A DNA stretch of 64,000 nucleotides. Origin: Ananas comosus (lineage: Eukaryota; Streptophyta; Magnoliopsida; Poales; Bromeliaceae). Below are positions 53,953-64,000 of this stretch, in pieces. Below the pieces are notes generated by a model that saw nothing but the letters and a program-made list of their open reading frames with translations, did not search any database and was not told the origin of the DNA. The position numbers and the translations under genes were made by a program. The first letter of the stretch is position 1. Every line of letters starts with the position of its first letter. The stretch lies in NCBI RefSeq assembly GCF_001540865.1, contig NC_033637.1, forward strand, positions 7,336,736-7,400,735, written 5' to 3'.

Positions 53953-56900
53953 GGACTCTATGATAATATATTTTTATGATATATAAAATATTAATTTTGG
54001 TAAAATATTATTATATTTCTAATACAAATGAAAGATAGTGAAATTTTTATTAATAATTTATATATTTAAAAGAAAATTCTCAACCACACATAATTTATTT
54101 ATATTGTCAAAAAAATTATATACATTTATTAAAAAGTTAAAATATTTATTATCTTTATATTATATATGCATAGAAAAAATAAAATAAGAAATAGGTTTAA
54201 TTTTCTTTTTAGTTGTATGCGTTATGAATCTGCACTAAACGCGCGTTCAAAGAGTGTCCATATCAAACACGTGTCTGACACGGACACGCACGTACTCGAT
54301 ATGGACATGCGAGGTTTATAAAAGTGTCCGTGATACGTAGGTTGCACCTATGCGTATGCATGATTAGTAGCGGCCCCACGCTAGTGGCTGCACGAATCTT
54401 GATGCCCGAGTCTATGAGTAGGGTTGGTCGAGCATTTTAGTAATATAACCAATTTTTTGGGAGACGTATATTCTGGGTCGTTACGCCATGTAATTGGGCT
54501 CTTGATTTTATGCTAATTATTATTATATTATGACATCTGATTCTTGTCCTGTACGTTTCGTGTAAATTGCATTCCCAGTCCCTGGCCTTTTTGTTTAATC
54601 TACTTCACTCCTCAAATTTTTAATTACACTACACAGTTGGTAACTCAAGTTTTAAGATCCAGTTTAGATGCCTAAATAACTTATCCAGAAACATCTTACT
54701 CAATATTGAATTTTCTTGTCAATTAAAAGATAGAAGTTTAATTTTTTAAATCTTAAAAGAGCTTAGTATTGAAAGTTTGTTAAGATAACATATTTTACCT
54801 ATAAAATTATTTATTTCATTAAAACAAGAACCTGAATGCTAAATATGATGTCACTTGATCATTCACCTTACCTATCAAATATTACATGCTTCTTAAGTAA
54901 GATTTTGTTTGTATATCAGAATAGTTATTTATTGATATTCTATTTGGTGTTATAATTTGTTTTTGTGTAATTAGAAGATACTAATTTCATTTTTTGTTTT
55001 TGAAAGGTTTTGAAATCCATCATTTAGTAGGATAGGGTATTTCGCTAAGAGATGATTTACCTTATGCCAAAAATAATAATAATAATAATTTGAAAGTCGA
55101 ATATGTAATTCTACTCTAAATCAGTTGACCATACTTCTAGCTTTCAGTCATAATAAAAAATTCTTGTATCAAATAAGATATAATTGAATAGTTCTTCCAT
55201 TATCCAAATAAGACCTAAATATAGAAAATATATATTGATTTAAGATATTTATACGTTCAAAAAGGGTCTATACAGAAATGGCAAGAGGATCTAAAAGATT
55301 TGGTTTGGTTAAAGTAGAGACGTTATTACCACCATCCGGAAAGCACGTCTTTCTTACTGACAAAGGGCCGGTTTAGCCTAGCTTTTGAAAAAGTGATTTC
55401 TGAAAAAGTGATTTTGGTTAAAAACTGTAGAGCGTTTGACGGAGTTTAGATAAAAGTAATTTTTCTGAAGTGATTTTGAAAAGCTGTTTGGCAAAATTTT
55501 TTTTAAAGTTTGCATAAATTAATATCTTTATTAATTTTTATTTTAAAATAATTTAAAATCTAAATTTAAATTTGAATTAAAATTAAAATATTTAAATTTT
55601 CTTTGCACTGATCAAATTTATTATGCATTACTAATGATTTTAGTATAAGTTTTGAAATATTCCGAGATCGTTTAAGCATATAAATTAAATCTTGATTGAA
55701 ATTTGACTCTATTTAATTTTTTGAAAGTTCAATTTGCTAGTTAATATTGATGTACTTAAATGACGTCTTCAAATATTCAAAACTTCAAACTTTTAAAACT
55801 GTTATACTTAATTTAGTTTTGCTTTAATTTATTGAGAAAATTAAGGACATACGTACGTAAGGCATTCGAATGTCTATTTATTATAAATCTATTCGTTTTT
55901 TATTTATAATCTTATACTTTAGTAAGGGTAAATTAATTAAATTGTTCTTCACTGAACTTCCAGTGACATTTCATTTAGTCACAGAATTTTAATTTTTTTA
56001 ATTAACTCATAAATTAACTTTAAATTTTATTTTTATTAATTTTTCTATAACTTTTCAGAAAAAATGGTAGAGTAACAGGTAAATTGGTTAGCATACCATA
56101 TTTAATTTACAGATGACATGACAATTAACTTATCACTTGGAGATGATTTGAGTATTGATCATTCGATTAATCGTGATATCCTTTTCAAAATAATAATAAT
56201 AATTTTGAAACAATTTAGCGGTTGAAATTAAAGACTAGCTAGCAATATTATCATGTCATTTCTTCGTAGGAGTATCAGATACTTCATCACATACTTTTTT
56301 AAAAAAAGTTATTAAAATTGGAATATATAGTAATTAACCGGATTACAATAAACGTACCTCAATTGAAAGAGTTTAAAATTTAGTAATGAAAATAAAATTT
56401 CACACAAAGTTTGCAACGGGACAAGAAATCCTGACTGAATGAAAGGTAAATATTCAGTAATTTTAATGATCTCAGGGAGACATCTATGCATGCGCTGGTC
56501 TCATCAACATTGTAATTAATATTGGGTCATAAATTATTTTTGGAGTTAGCATATGAATTATCATTAAAATGTGATGATTGTGGTCCAATTCCTTTATTAA
56601 AGCGCAACGAGCCAAGAAAAGCACGAACAATAATTAAATTCCATGGCCTATTTAAATTTGGTCTACCTTATGTTTCAAGATCCGTAAGAATATTGGAGAT
56701 TAAGAATTCAGAATTCTTCTATATATATTTTTGGTTCGATACAAGAGTTCGACGTGCCAGGATTTATAATTCCAGTAGAATCTTTAATTATATCCCACAA
56801 AACGTACGTGGGATTTCAAAACTCACCTTCTCTTTGCGTTTTTTTTTTTTTTTTTTTTTTTTTTTTTCGTTTTCCACAGAACTTGATTTTTTTTTTTTAG

Positions 56901-57167
56901 ATGGACTAAAATATTCCTTTCTGGATGTTAAAATCTTAGGTATTCTAAGATGCACAGTAAACAAAATTATTCCTATAAAATAAGAATTCAATTATGTGAT
57001 AATAATTTCGAAGAAATTAATTTTATGTAGAAGCTAGTTTTAAATTCTGTCAAGCAAAGAGGCCTACTAAGAGTAAAAGCTTGGAACTCCTAAAACTAAA
57101 ATTTGGAAAATCAATGTTGTTAAGTAGAGATATGAAAGAGAAATAAAAATTGAAGATAAGTTTAAAA
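53953..57167. other. AT-rich spacer with minor repeats
   Basis: A GC-richer patch at 54225-54440 has repeated 'gtgtc..acac' words ('acacgtgtctgacacggaca'). A block at 55365-55500 ('gggccggtttagcctagctt', 'aaaagtgatttctgaaaaag') looks like the end of a non-autonomous hAT/Harbinger-type element. A poly(T) run lies at 56840-56868. No gene was recognised. Confidence 0.6.
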
Positions 57168-57322
57168 GTATAACTCGATCATTAGTACTAATAATTCGTT
57201 AGGTCAAAATCATTGGTTCAAAATGCTTATACTTAATTATTATTATTATTAGATATCCCGATTCTTAAATTCGCATAGATAATTTTATTTTTTATTCAAA
57301 ACGAAATTATTGGGGTGTTACA
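57168..57322 (-). repeat. Old, diverged TRIM LTR
   Basis: It resembles the TRIM LTRs at 14717 and 19537 phrase by phrase: 'tactaataattcgttaggtc', 'ttcaaaatgcttatacttaa', 'ttattattattag' and 'attggggtgttaca'. No duplication is visible. The strand follows the complete TRIM. Confidence 0.6.
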
Positions 57323-57765
57323 ATAGGTTCCCTTTATTCTTCAATCATTTGCTTAATTATCATAACGGGAAGTAAAATATATATAGGTTTCTTTGTATTT
57401 GACAGTTGCACAAAATTATTTAAGAAAAATGTCAATGAAATGACTGCACGTACATGCAGCGAATAACTTTGATTGGGATAGGAGTTTATTACACAATTTG
57501 ATTAAATTGAAGAAAAGTATGATTATCAAAATTAAAAATTCAGAAGTAAATTACACTAAAACATAATTAGGTTATAGGGACATATTTTTGAAATATTTTT
57601 ATATAAGTGTCACATTTATGTTTAATTTTTTTTTAAAAATCTACTAACTCGTAATATAAAGCCTAATCTAATCAAAAATAAAATGTTCCTCTATTCAACC
57701 AATCCTATCAAGTCCACTCAGTTCAATTACAAATAGAAAAGAAAAAGAAAAAGAAAAATTGATCA
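57323..57765. other. AT-rich spacer
   Basis: No gene was recognised. It ends in a purine run (57735-57760). Confidence 0.6.
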
Positions 57766-57908
57766 CTATCTCCCCTTTTCCTCATCCACCGTCGCAGCCG
57801 ACAAGATAGGATTCCGACAGCTTGAGTTCTGCCACGAAGATCTCACAGGAACCGTAGAGGATTATGATCGCTACGTGTTCCTCAGCCACAGGTTGCTGGC
57901 GGAGTGAG
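57766..57908 (+). pseudogene. Short exon-like coding fragment, family not recognised
   Basis: A GC-richer island in very AT-rich surroundings with an open frame of 47 residues. It includes ADKIGFRQLEFCHEDLTG and TVEDYDRYVFLSHRLLAE, then TGA. The composition (acidic, hydrophobic alternation, no low complexity) looks like a real protein, but there is no ATG, promoter or continuing exon. I do not recognise the family. It may be a captured or decayed exon of a host gene, or chance. Confidence 0.35.
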
Positions 57909-58276
57909 TGCCAAACATCGAAACAGCCCCACATATAACGACCCCACATATAGCAACACTTTTAAAAATACTTTTTTGACTCGTACCAACATTTAAAAGT
58001 ATCGCTATACACTGTTTTCGTTTTAGTGAAATCCTTACCACTTTCTTTTTACCTATATTAAATTTTAAAATCTCTAGGCTTTAGCTTTACATTGGTATAA
58101 ACTATATGAACTTTTTTTTTTTTGAAAGATAAATAGGATGCTACCCGCTTTTTTTTTATTTTATTTTATAAATAAACTTGATTGAAGATGTAAATCAATT
58201 AGGATTCTAATTTGGGATCTCGAATATTAATCACCAGAGGCTAATTAGGAGGGGGAAAAAGGTGAAATAGTGAGAT
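57909..58276. other. AT-rich spacer
   Basis: No gene was recognised. GAGAT (58272-58276) borders the LTR of G3 and may be one half of its target duplication. Confidence 0.6.
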
Positions 58277-60963
58277 TGTCACGCCCCGGGACCGGCGGAG
58301 GCCCTCCTGGTGGCGTGCCCAGACTCGCCATATGTCTGCACATATAAGGCGTCTAGGACAAAAGCGGAAGTAAAGCAAGAGATAGAACAAGTGAATGAAG
58401 TGAAATAATGCGCAACTAATGATATCAGAGCGAGTAAAGTTCTGTCATCTATACTAAAGTATAAGAATAAAGCTAGACAATAAAAGAAACCATAAGTCAT
58501 ACAGTATCAGCCTTTAATACAAAAATGGTGGTCACTAGTACACTGGTAAAACTCTCAACCCCTCCAAAATAAAACACAACGAGAGGTAGACCACCTAGCG
58601 AATCGTCCTCAAGGAAAGCTAGCTCGAAGCAACTCCCTTGCCGCGGTCCCTGGCCTCACCCTGAGTGGAAGGCTCTGAAAAATATCGAGAAAAAGAGGGC
58701 GTGAGAACTATAATTTATAGTTTCCAGTGGGCAATTACTGACCTCAGCTCAATGCACCACTAGGCCCCAAAAGAAAAGGGTAAGTAACGACATATAGTAA
58801 TATGCAATAAATAGCGAACACGAAAACTGCTGAAAGAAAGCATGAATGAAATGCTATACTACTATGTCTCCAATAAGCATGATGTCATGGTGATGTACAT
58901 CTACGCTATCATAAGGTAATATATCCCATGCATACTAGTATGCCTCAACATAATAAACAAGTAAACCTCACGATGCAATATGTCAATGCATAAGGGTAAA
59001 CTCTATCCAAACAACCGAGTATACTACGATGCAATAATGAAACCGGCAAGTATACTAAATGTACCAATGCTATATCATAAGCGTGTCCAAGTAATCCAAC
59101 TACTAATTCTATCTAGTAGTGATTGTTCATATTAACCGTGTCGATTTCCATTTCAATTTAAGGACTACCCAAGGTAGTTCCAGCTTGTGCGCCTAAGTGC
59201 CTGTGGTAGCCCAAATCCCTACTGTTGGAATGTGTCTGTCCCACGACCCGTAGGCTTCTCAATACCGCACGAGCGAACATAGGTCGCGTTAGGCTAACTC
59301 GCGGAGTGCGGCTTTTGTAAGGGAGCGACCTAAAGCATGTGCGAATGAGCACAAAATGGCAAGCAAGCATAGTTCAAGTCTCAAATATCGATCCTCATGT
59401 CTCAAACATGGAAAGCTACTTAGTAACCACGGTCTATGTCACTATGTGATAGCTCAACTTTATTGCTTAGTGCCCCTTTATGACCTTAAGCTTCACAACC
59501 AATTAAGGTCAATTTATGTTCTATGTTTCAAGTATGACATTATACCAACGTTCATTATAGCCGGGGCCATGCTCTTTATGAAATTGTGCCCAAATCTCAA
59601 ATGGCCTAAGCCCCCAAAGCCTCTCTAGGCTTCTAAAATTTCTAATGTCATAATTGGCATATAGGTTAAATGCATGAAAGTAATGTCCATTTTCATCATA
59701 GGAATCAAAGTTCCAAGTCCCAACTAGAATGCTATGTTCTACATGCATGCATCCTACCACATAGGAGTCCAAAAATTCACTATACATAATGTATGCATGT
59801 TAAGCATTCTAAAATTCATATTAAATACATTTAACATGGAAATGCATGAGTTTCTACTTTACGAAACATATTTTGCCAAATATGAGCATTTCTCATATCA
59901 TAGGCTAGGTCAAACCCACCGAACCGTCGCGTGCTCCTTCGACTCGTCGAACGGAGTTGTCCACGAGCCTCAAGATACCCTAAAAGTAATCAGCGAAGAG
60001 ATACGAGGGCATTACGACCAACCATAATCTCAAACATTAACCTAGAAGCAAAAATGGCCAAAACTCACCTCAAGAGAAGAAATCTCTTCCAAAGCCCCAA
60101 AAGAGAGCTAGAACCCTTCCAATCCAAGCCCAAGGAAGGTTGTAATCCAATCAATCTAGCCTCAAAAGCCCTAAATCAAGAAGCTCCAAAAATCAACCCT
60201 AATATCCAATCTAGGGTTCCAAATGGTAAAACCTACCAAATCAAGGATCAAAGGGTAGAATCCAAGCACTAACCTCCCAAGATGCCTCCAAACAAGCTTC
60301 AAATCTTCTAGGGTTGAAGATTGGCCCACCAACAAGCTCTACAAGCAAGCTCGAAGCCTTGCAAAGGTGGTAAAGAGAGAATGGGGTTGAGCTCCAAGCT
60401 CCCTCAAGCTAGCTCCTCTTCTTCTTCTCCTCCTTCTTCTTCTTCTTCTCTCTCTAGAAAGTGTAGGGAGAGGGGAGAATGAGAAAATGAGAGAGGGAAG
60501 AGGAGGAAATGGCTAATAAGCCCATCTAGTGTAACAAAATCTGGAGAGGCCCCTCAAAAAAATCAATATTGCATAAGCCCGGTCTAGGCAGTTTTCGCCC
60601 AGAGGGACCGGTCTCTCCCCAGCAAGGATCGGTCTCTCGCTGCGAACCCGAAAAACCAACGTTCGGGAACCGGTCTCTCCCCGCGCAGGACAGGTCTCTC
60701 ACTGCGAAGACGCGCTCCGGGACCGGTCTCGCCTTCCAGGGACCGGTTGCCTCAAGCTGCCTCAACACTGCTCAGTGGGGGGACCGGTCTCTCCTTCCAG
60801 GGACCGGTCCCCGAGAGTAAAAACTCTCAGGACCTGTCCAAAATTCTAGTTTTCGAACTTTTTAGGTCGGAAAATATTATAGAACCCTCCACCAAGTGTG
60901 GAAAAGCTCGAAATACATCCAAACACTCGAACCTCGCAATTTGCAAAGGTCCAGTGTGTTACA
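58277..60963 (-). repeat. 3' LTR of G3
   Basis: The plus strand reads TGTCACGCCCCGGG...GTGTTACA, 2687 bp; the minus strand starts TGTAACACAC and ends GGCGTGACA. Between 60600 and 60815 it has about ten GACCGGTCTC-type repeats. A (TTC)n/(TCT)n leader lies at 60415-60460, and the 'ttctcac...gcccactgga' block (in reverse) at 58700-58735. The inner border is fixed by the purine tract. The family is close to the solo LTR at 47124-49570. Confidence 0.9.
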
Positions 60964-60979
60964 TTCACCCCTCCTAAAA
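60964..60979 (-). promoter_or_regulatory. Polypurine tract of G3
   Basis: The minus strand reads TTTTAGGAGGGGTGAA directly before TGTAACA of the LTR, preceded by the 'gtttcgcggacgaaact' phrase. Confidence 0.88.
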
Positions 60980-61018
60980 TGGAGTTTCGTCCGCGAAACT
61001 CGAAACAAACAAGGTACC

Positions 61019-61594
61019 TCAAGCCTCCATTTGAAATAGATGGGGATAGCGCTCCCGCAGTGCGCTCTCTAACTCCCAAGTGGCCTCGCGCTCGTCGTGG
61101 TTGCTCCAAAGCACCTTCACGTAGGGAATTTTCCGGTTCCGCAATCTCTTTACCTCGCGAGCCAAAATCCTCAAGGATTGCTCCTCAAAGCTTAAATCCT
61201 CCCGCAGCTCCATAGGTGTAGCATCCAATACATGAGCCGGGTCGTGGATGTACTTCCGAAGGACCGATACATGGAATACATTGTGTACACCTGATAGGTT
61301 TGGCGGTAGAGCGAGTCGATACGCTACCGGGCCTACCCGCTCCAAAACCTCAAACGGTCCAATGAATCGGGGGCTCAACTTGCCCCGGATTCCAAATCGT
61401 CTAATTCCCCGAGTCGGCGAGACTTTCAAGAAGACGTGATCCCCAATCTGAAACTCCAAGTCTCGTCGACGCCGATCAGCATAACTTTTCTGCCTACTCT
61501 GGGCTGTCAACAATCGCTCCCGAGCAATGCGAACCTTGTCCTCTGCCTCCTGGAGCACATCTGGGCCTAAAGTCAATCTTTCGCCAACTTCACT
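61019..61594 (-). pseudogene. G3 integrase C-terminus and chromodomain
   Basis: Same register as the next domain upstream, separated from it only by the TAG at 61595-61597. It reads LGPDVLQEAEDKVRIARERLLTAQSRQKSYADRRRRDLEF, then GDHVFLKVSPTRGIRRFGIRGKLSPRFIGPFEVLERVG. The chromodomain follows (LRILAREVKRLRNRKIPYVKVLWSNHDEREATWELES), and the natural end is near PHLFQMEA. The chromodomain is known to bind methylated histone H3 and bias insertion. Apart from the upstream nonsense codon no lesion is visible. Confidence 0.88.
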
Positions 61595-62962
61595 CTAATG
61601 AAGTGGCGATCTACACTTCCGTCCATAGAATGCCTCGAACGGTGCCATCTTGATGCTTGCTTGATAACTGTTGTTATAAGCAAACTCGGCCATCGGTAGA
61701 TGCTGCGACCATCCTCCCTGGAAGTCGATCACGCAGGCTCGAAGCATATCCTCGAGAGTCTGTATCGTACGCTCCGACTGCCCGTCACTCTTAGGGTGGA
61801 AAGCAGTACTAAAGTCCAAGCGCGTACCCAGAGCGTCCTGTAAGCTCCTCCAAAAGTGGGATACAAAACGGGGGTCTGAATCCGATACTATAGAGGTAGG
61901 TACCCCGTGCAATCGCACAATCTCGTCCAAATAAATCTGTGCGAGTCTCTCCCCAGTCCAAGTAGTGTGGATAGGTATGAAATGTGCCGACTTCGTCAAT
62001 CTGTCCACGATCACCCAAATAGCGTCATGCCCGGCCTGAGAGAGCGGCAATCCCATCACAAAATCCATGGTGATCTTTTCCCACTTCCACACTGGAATCG
62101 GTAGGCTCTGCAACTTCCCTGCAGGAACTCGGTGCTCAGCCTTTACCTGTTGGCAAGTTAAGCATCTGGCAACAAACTCACCAACATCCTTTTTCATCCC
62201 GGGCCACCAGTAAAGCAACTTCAAGTCCTTGTACATCTTGGTGCCTCCTGGATGTATAGCATACGGTGCTCGGTGTGCTTCTTGAAAAATGTCCTCTTTA
62301 ACGCCCAAGTCCGCCGGTACACAAAGTCGTCCGCAGAACCGCATCAATCCTTCGCCGTCAAAAGTGAAGTCACCAGTGCAACCATTAACCATTTTACCTT
62401 TAATCTTTTGCAACTCCACATCGGAAGCTTGCTTTTCCTTAATTCTGTCCAGTAATATAGGTTGCACCACTAACGTCATCAACCTCAAAGGCGTGTCAGG
62501 AGTCACCACCTCCAATTCCAACCGCTTCATCTGCTCGATCAACGACGGTATCGCTAAGTTATCAGTCGATTTCCGACTTAGTGCATCTGCCACCACGTTA
62601 GCCTTGCCCGGGTGGTAAAGTATAGTCAAGTCATAATCCTTGAGTAGCTCCAACCATCTGCGCTGCCTCAAGTTCAGCTCCTTCTGAGTGAAAAAATATT
62701 TTAAGCTCTTGTGATCCGTATATACTTCGCATCGCTCGCCATAAAGATAGTGGCGCCATAGCTTCAATGCAAAAACTACGGCTGCCAACTCCAAGTCGTG
62801 AGTAGGATAGTTCCATTCATAGTCCTTCAATTGGCGAGATGCATACGCGATCACTTTCCCGTCCTGCATTAAGACACAACCCAATCCATTAAATGAAGCA
62901 TCACTATAAATCACATACTCCGCTCGAGCAGTCGGCAAGGTAAGGATCGGGGCAGTCGTCAA
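61595..62962 (-). pseudogene. G3 RNase H and integrase core
   Basis: 455 residues, one open register. RNase [79 protein letters not shown], with all four acidic residues present. The integrase zinc finger is intact ([13 protein letters not shown], then CLTCQQVK). The catalytic D, D, E are visible ([24 protein letters not shown]). The region ends at KCRSPLH, where a TAG stands for the Trp expected in HWSEVGE. It is preceded by a TGA (62963-62965) in KQ.LTTAPIL, where relatives have Arg. These are the only two breaks, so suppressing either would restore large parts of pol. Confidence 0.9.
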
Positions 62963-64000
62963 TCACTGCTTCAACTCTTGGAAGTTCCTTTCACACGCAT
63001 CATTCCAAATGAATTTAGTTCCTTTATGCGTGAGCCTCGTGAGGGGAGTAGATAACTTCGCAAATCCCTCCACAAACCGTCGGTAGTAGCTGGCCAAACC
63101 AATGAAGCTCCGAATCTCGGTTACACTCGTCGGCCTCGGCCAATCCTTGATAGCTTCAATTTTTCTTGGATCCACAGCTATCCCTGATCTTGAAATCACA
63201 TGGCCCAAAAACGCCACCTCTCTAAGCCAAAATTCACACTTTTTCAACTTGGCGTAGAGCTTCTTTTCCCGAAGCACTTGAAGTACAAGTCTCAAGTGTT
63301 CTTCGTGATCTGCGTCACTCCGGGAATACACTAAGATGTCGTCGATAAACATCACGACAAACCTGTCTAAATAAGGCTTGAAAACACGGTTCATCAGATC
63401 CATGAAAGCTGCCGGGGCATTAGTAAGCCCAAACGGCATAACGGTGAACTCATAATATCCATACCGTGTTCTAAAAGCCGTCTTAGATACATCCTCAGGT
63501 CTGATCCTCAACTGGTGATATCCCGACTGCAAGTCAATCTTGGAATATACGCAAGATCCCTGGAGTTGATCAAATAGATCGTCAATGCTCGGCAATGGAT
63601 ACTTGTTCTTAATCGTGACTTTATTAAGTTCACGATAGTCCACACACAAGCGAAGTGATCCATCCTTCTTCTTGACAAATAAGACCGGTGCTCCCCAAGG
63701 TGACACACTCGGTCGCACAAAATCCTTGTCCAGAAGGTCCTGCAACTGTGCCTTCAGCAACTTCAATTTTGCTGGTGCCATCCTATAGGGCGCCTTTGAG
63801 ATTGGGGTAGTCCCGGGGACGAGATCTACCACAAACTCAATCTCCCTATCAGGAGGCATGCCTGGTAGCTCCGCTGGAAACACATCTCCAAACTCCCGCA
63901 CTACGGAAATATCCTCAATCCTAGGGGCGTCCGCATCGCCCCGCAACACGACAGTAGCCAAATAGGCTACGCAGCCTCTACTAATCAACTGCCTAGCTCG
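62963..64000 (-). pseudogene. G3 protease-RT linker and reverse transcriptase
   Basis: The frame is open from the window edge to the TGA at 62963. Linker: [146 protein letters not shown]. The catalytic box FIDDILVYS is intact with both Asp. [18 protein letters not shown] and the thumb/connection follow. In the intact polyprotein this enzyme copies element RNA to DNA. The domain itself looks undamaged. The polyprotein start is outside the window. Confidence 0.9.

Larger units (their letters stand above)
58277..64000 (-). mobile_element. Ty3/gypsy chromovirus G3, 3' part, best-preserved element
   Basis: On the minus strand: protease tail and RT, RNase H, integrase with chromodomain (64000 down to 61019), purine tract (60964-60979) and a complete 3' LTR (58277-60963). 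The pol frame is a single register across 2.97 kb and is broken only by two nonsense codons. Gag, protease active site and 5' LTR lie beyond the window. Confidence 0.92.

Noticed and set aside
54240..54360. Possible regulatory cluster of ACACGTGT-type (G-box-like) words
   Set aside because: The words belong to a degenerate internal repeat with no adjacent gene, so a regulatory role is not supported.
56522..56983. A 153-residue plus-strand frame
   Set aside because: It has no domain, includes a poly(T) run read as Phe, lies in AT-rich spacer, and has no supporting promoter or homology that I recognise.
1..64000. tRNA and rRNA genes
   Set aside because: The only tRNA-related sequences seen are the primer binding sites of the retroelements. 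No cloverleaf or rRNA segment was recognised by eye.

Overview
The window is a stretch of nuclear DNA from a flowering plant that is almost entirely transposable elements and their remains. The evidence is chromovirus-type Ty3/gypsy polyproteins with C-terminal chromodomains, Ty1/copia polyproteins, initiator-Met-tRNA primer sites, TRIMs, foldback MITEs in (TA)n tracts, Mutator-like and Helitron-like termini, and AT-rich spacers. I recognise no intact host gene, rRNA, tRNA or CRISPR array. The species cannot be fixed from the sequence alone. Runs of N at 5159-5170 and single Ns at 26741 and 28632 mark assembly gaps.

Layout. 1-5139 (minus): left part of a gypsy chromovirus with a 2.4 kb LTR and a damaged, internally deleted gag-pol. 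5140-10529: AT-rich spacer with a (TA)n-flanked MITE, a candidate TIR element and a Helitron-like 3' end. 10530-13903: a 3.4 kb solo LTR (duplication AGTTT) that contains a second solo LTR (duplication CGAGA). 14717-14958: a solo TRIM LTR. 16369-19460 (minus): a 3.1 kb two-LTR element coding only for gag and protease (TR-GAG type). 19537-20064: a complete TRIM. 20619-26925: a dense cluster of foldback MITEs in (TA)n tracts, plus a Helitron-like element.

26926-52397 is a nest of insertions at least four levels deep. The host is a degenerate copia element (C1), itself hit by a Mutator-like foldback (28034-28948, 9-bp duplication). C1 was split between its reverse transcriptase and RNase H by a second gag-protease element (M2, 30672-50949). 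M2 was hit twice inside gag: by a gypsy chromovirus complex (32540-46936, duplication GCTTT) and by a 2.45 kb solo LTR (47124-49570, duplication AGCTC). Inside the gypsy complex lies a copia-type gag-only fragment (C2, 42573-46814) between a full 3' LTR and an orphan LTR tail.

52398-58276 is AT-rich spacer with one more foldback MITE, an old TRIM LTR and a short exon-like fragment. 58277-64000 (minus) is the 3' part of the best-preserved gypsy chromovirus, with only two nonsense codons in about 3 kb of pol.

How the parts relate: the gag-pol elements (gypsy, C1) encode the machinery for their own copying. The gag-protease elements, TRIMs and C2 carry primer sites, purine tracts or LTRs but no visible reverse transcriptase or integrase, so they would depend on enzymes supplied by others. 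The visible inactivating changes are deletions, LTR-LTR recombination to solo LTRs, and many C-to-T/G-to-A changes. These are expected in a methylated, silenced repeat region.
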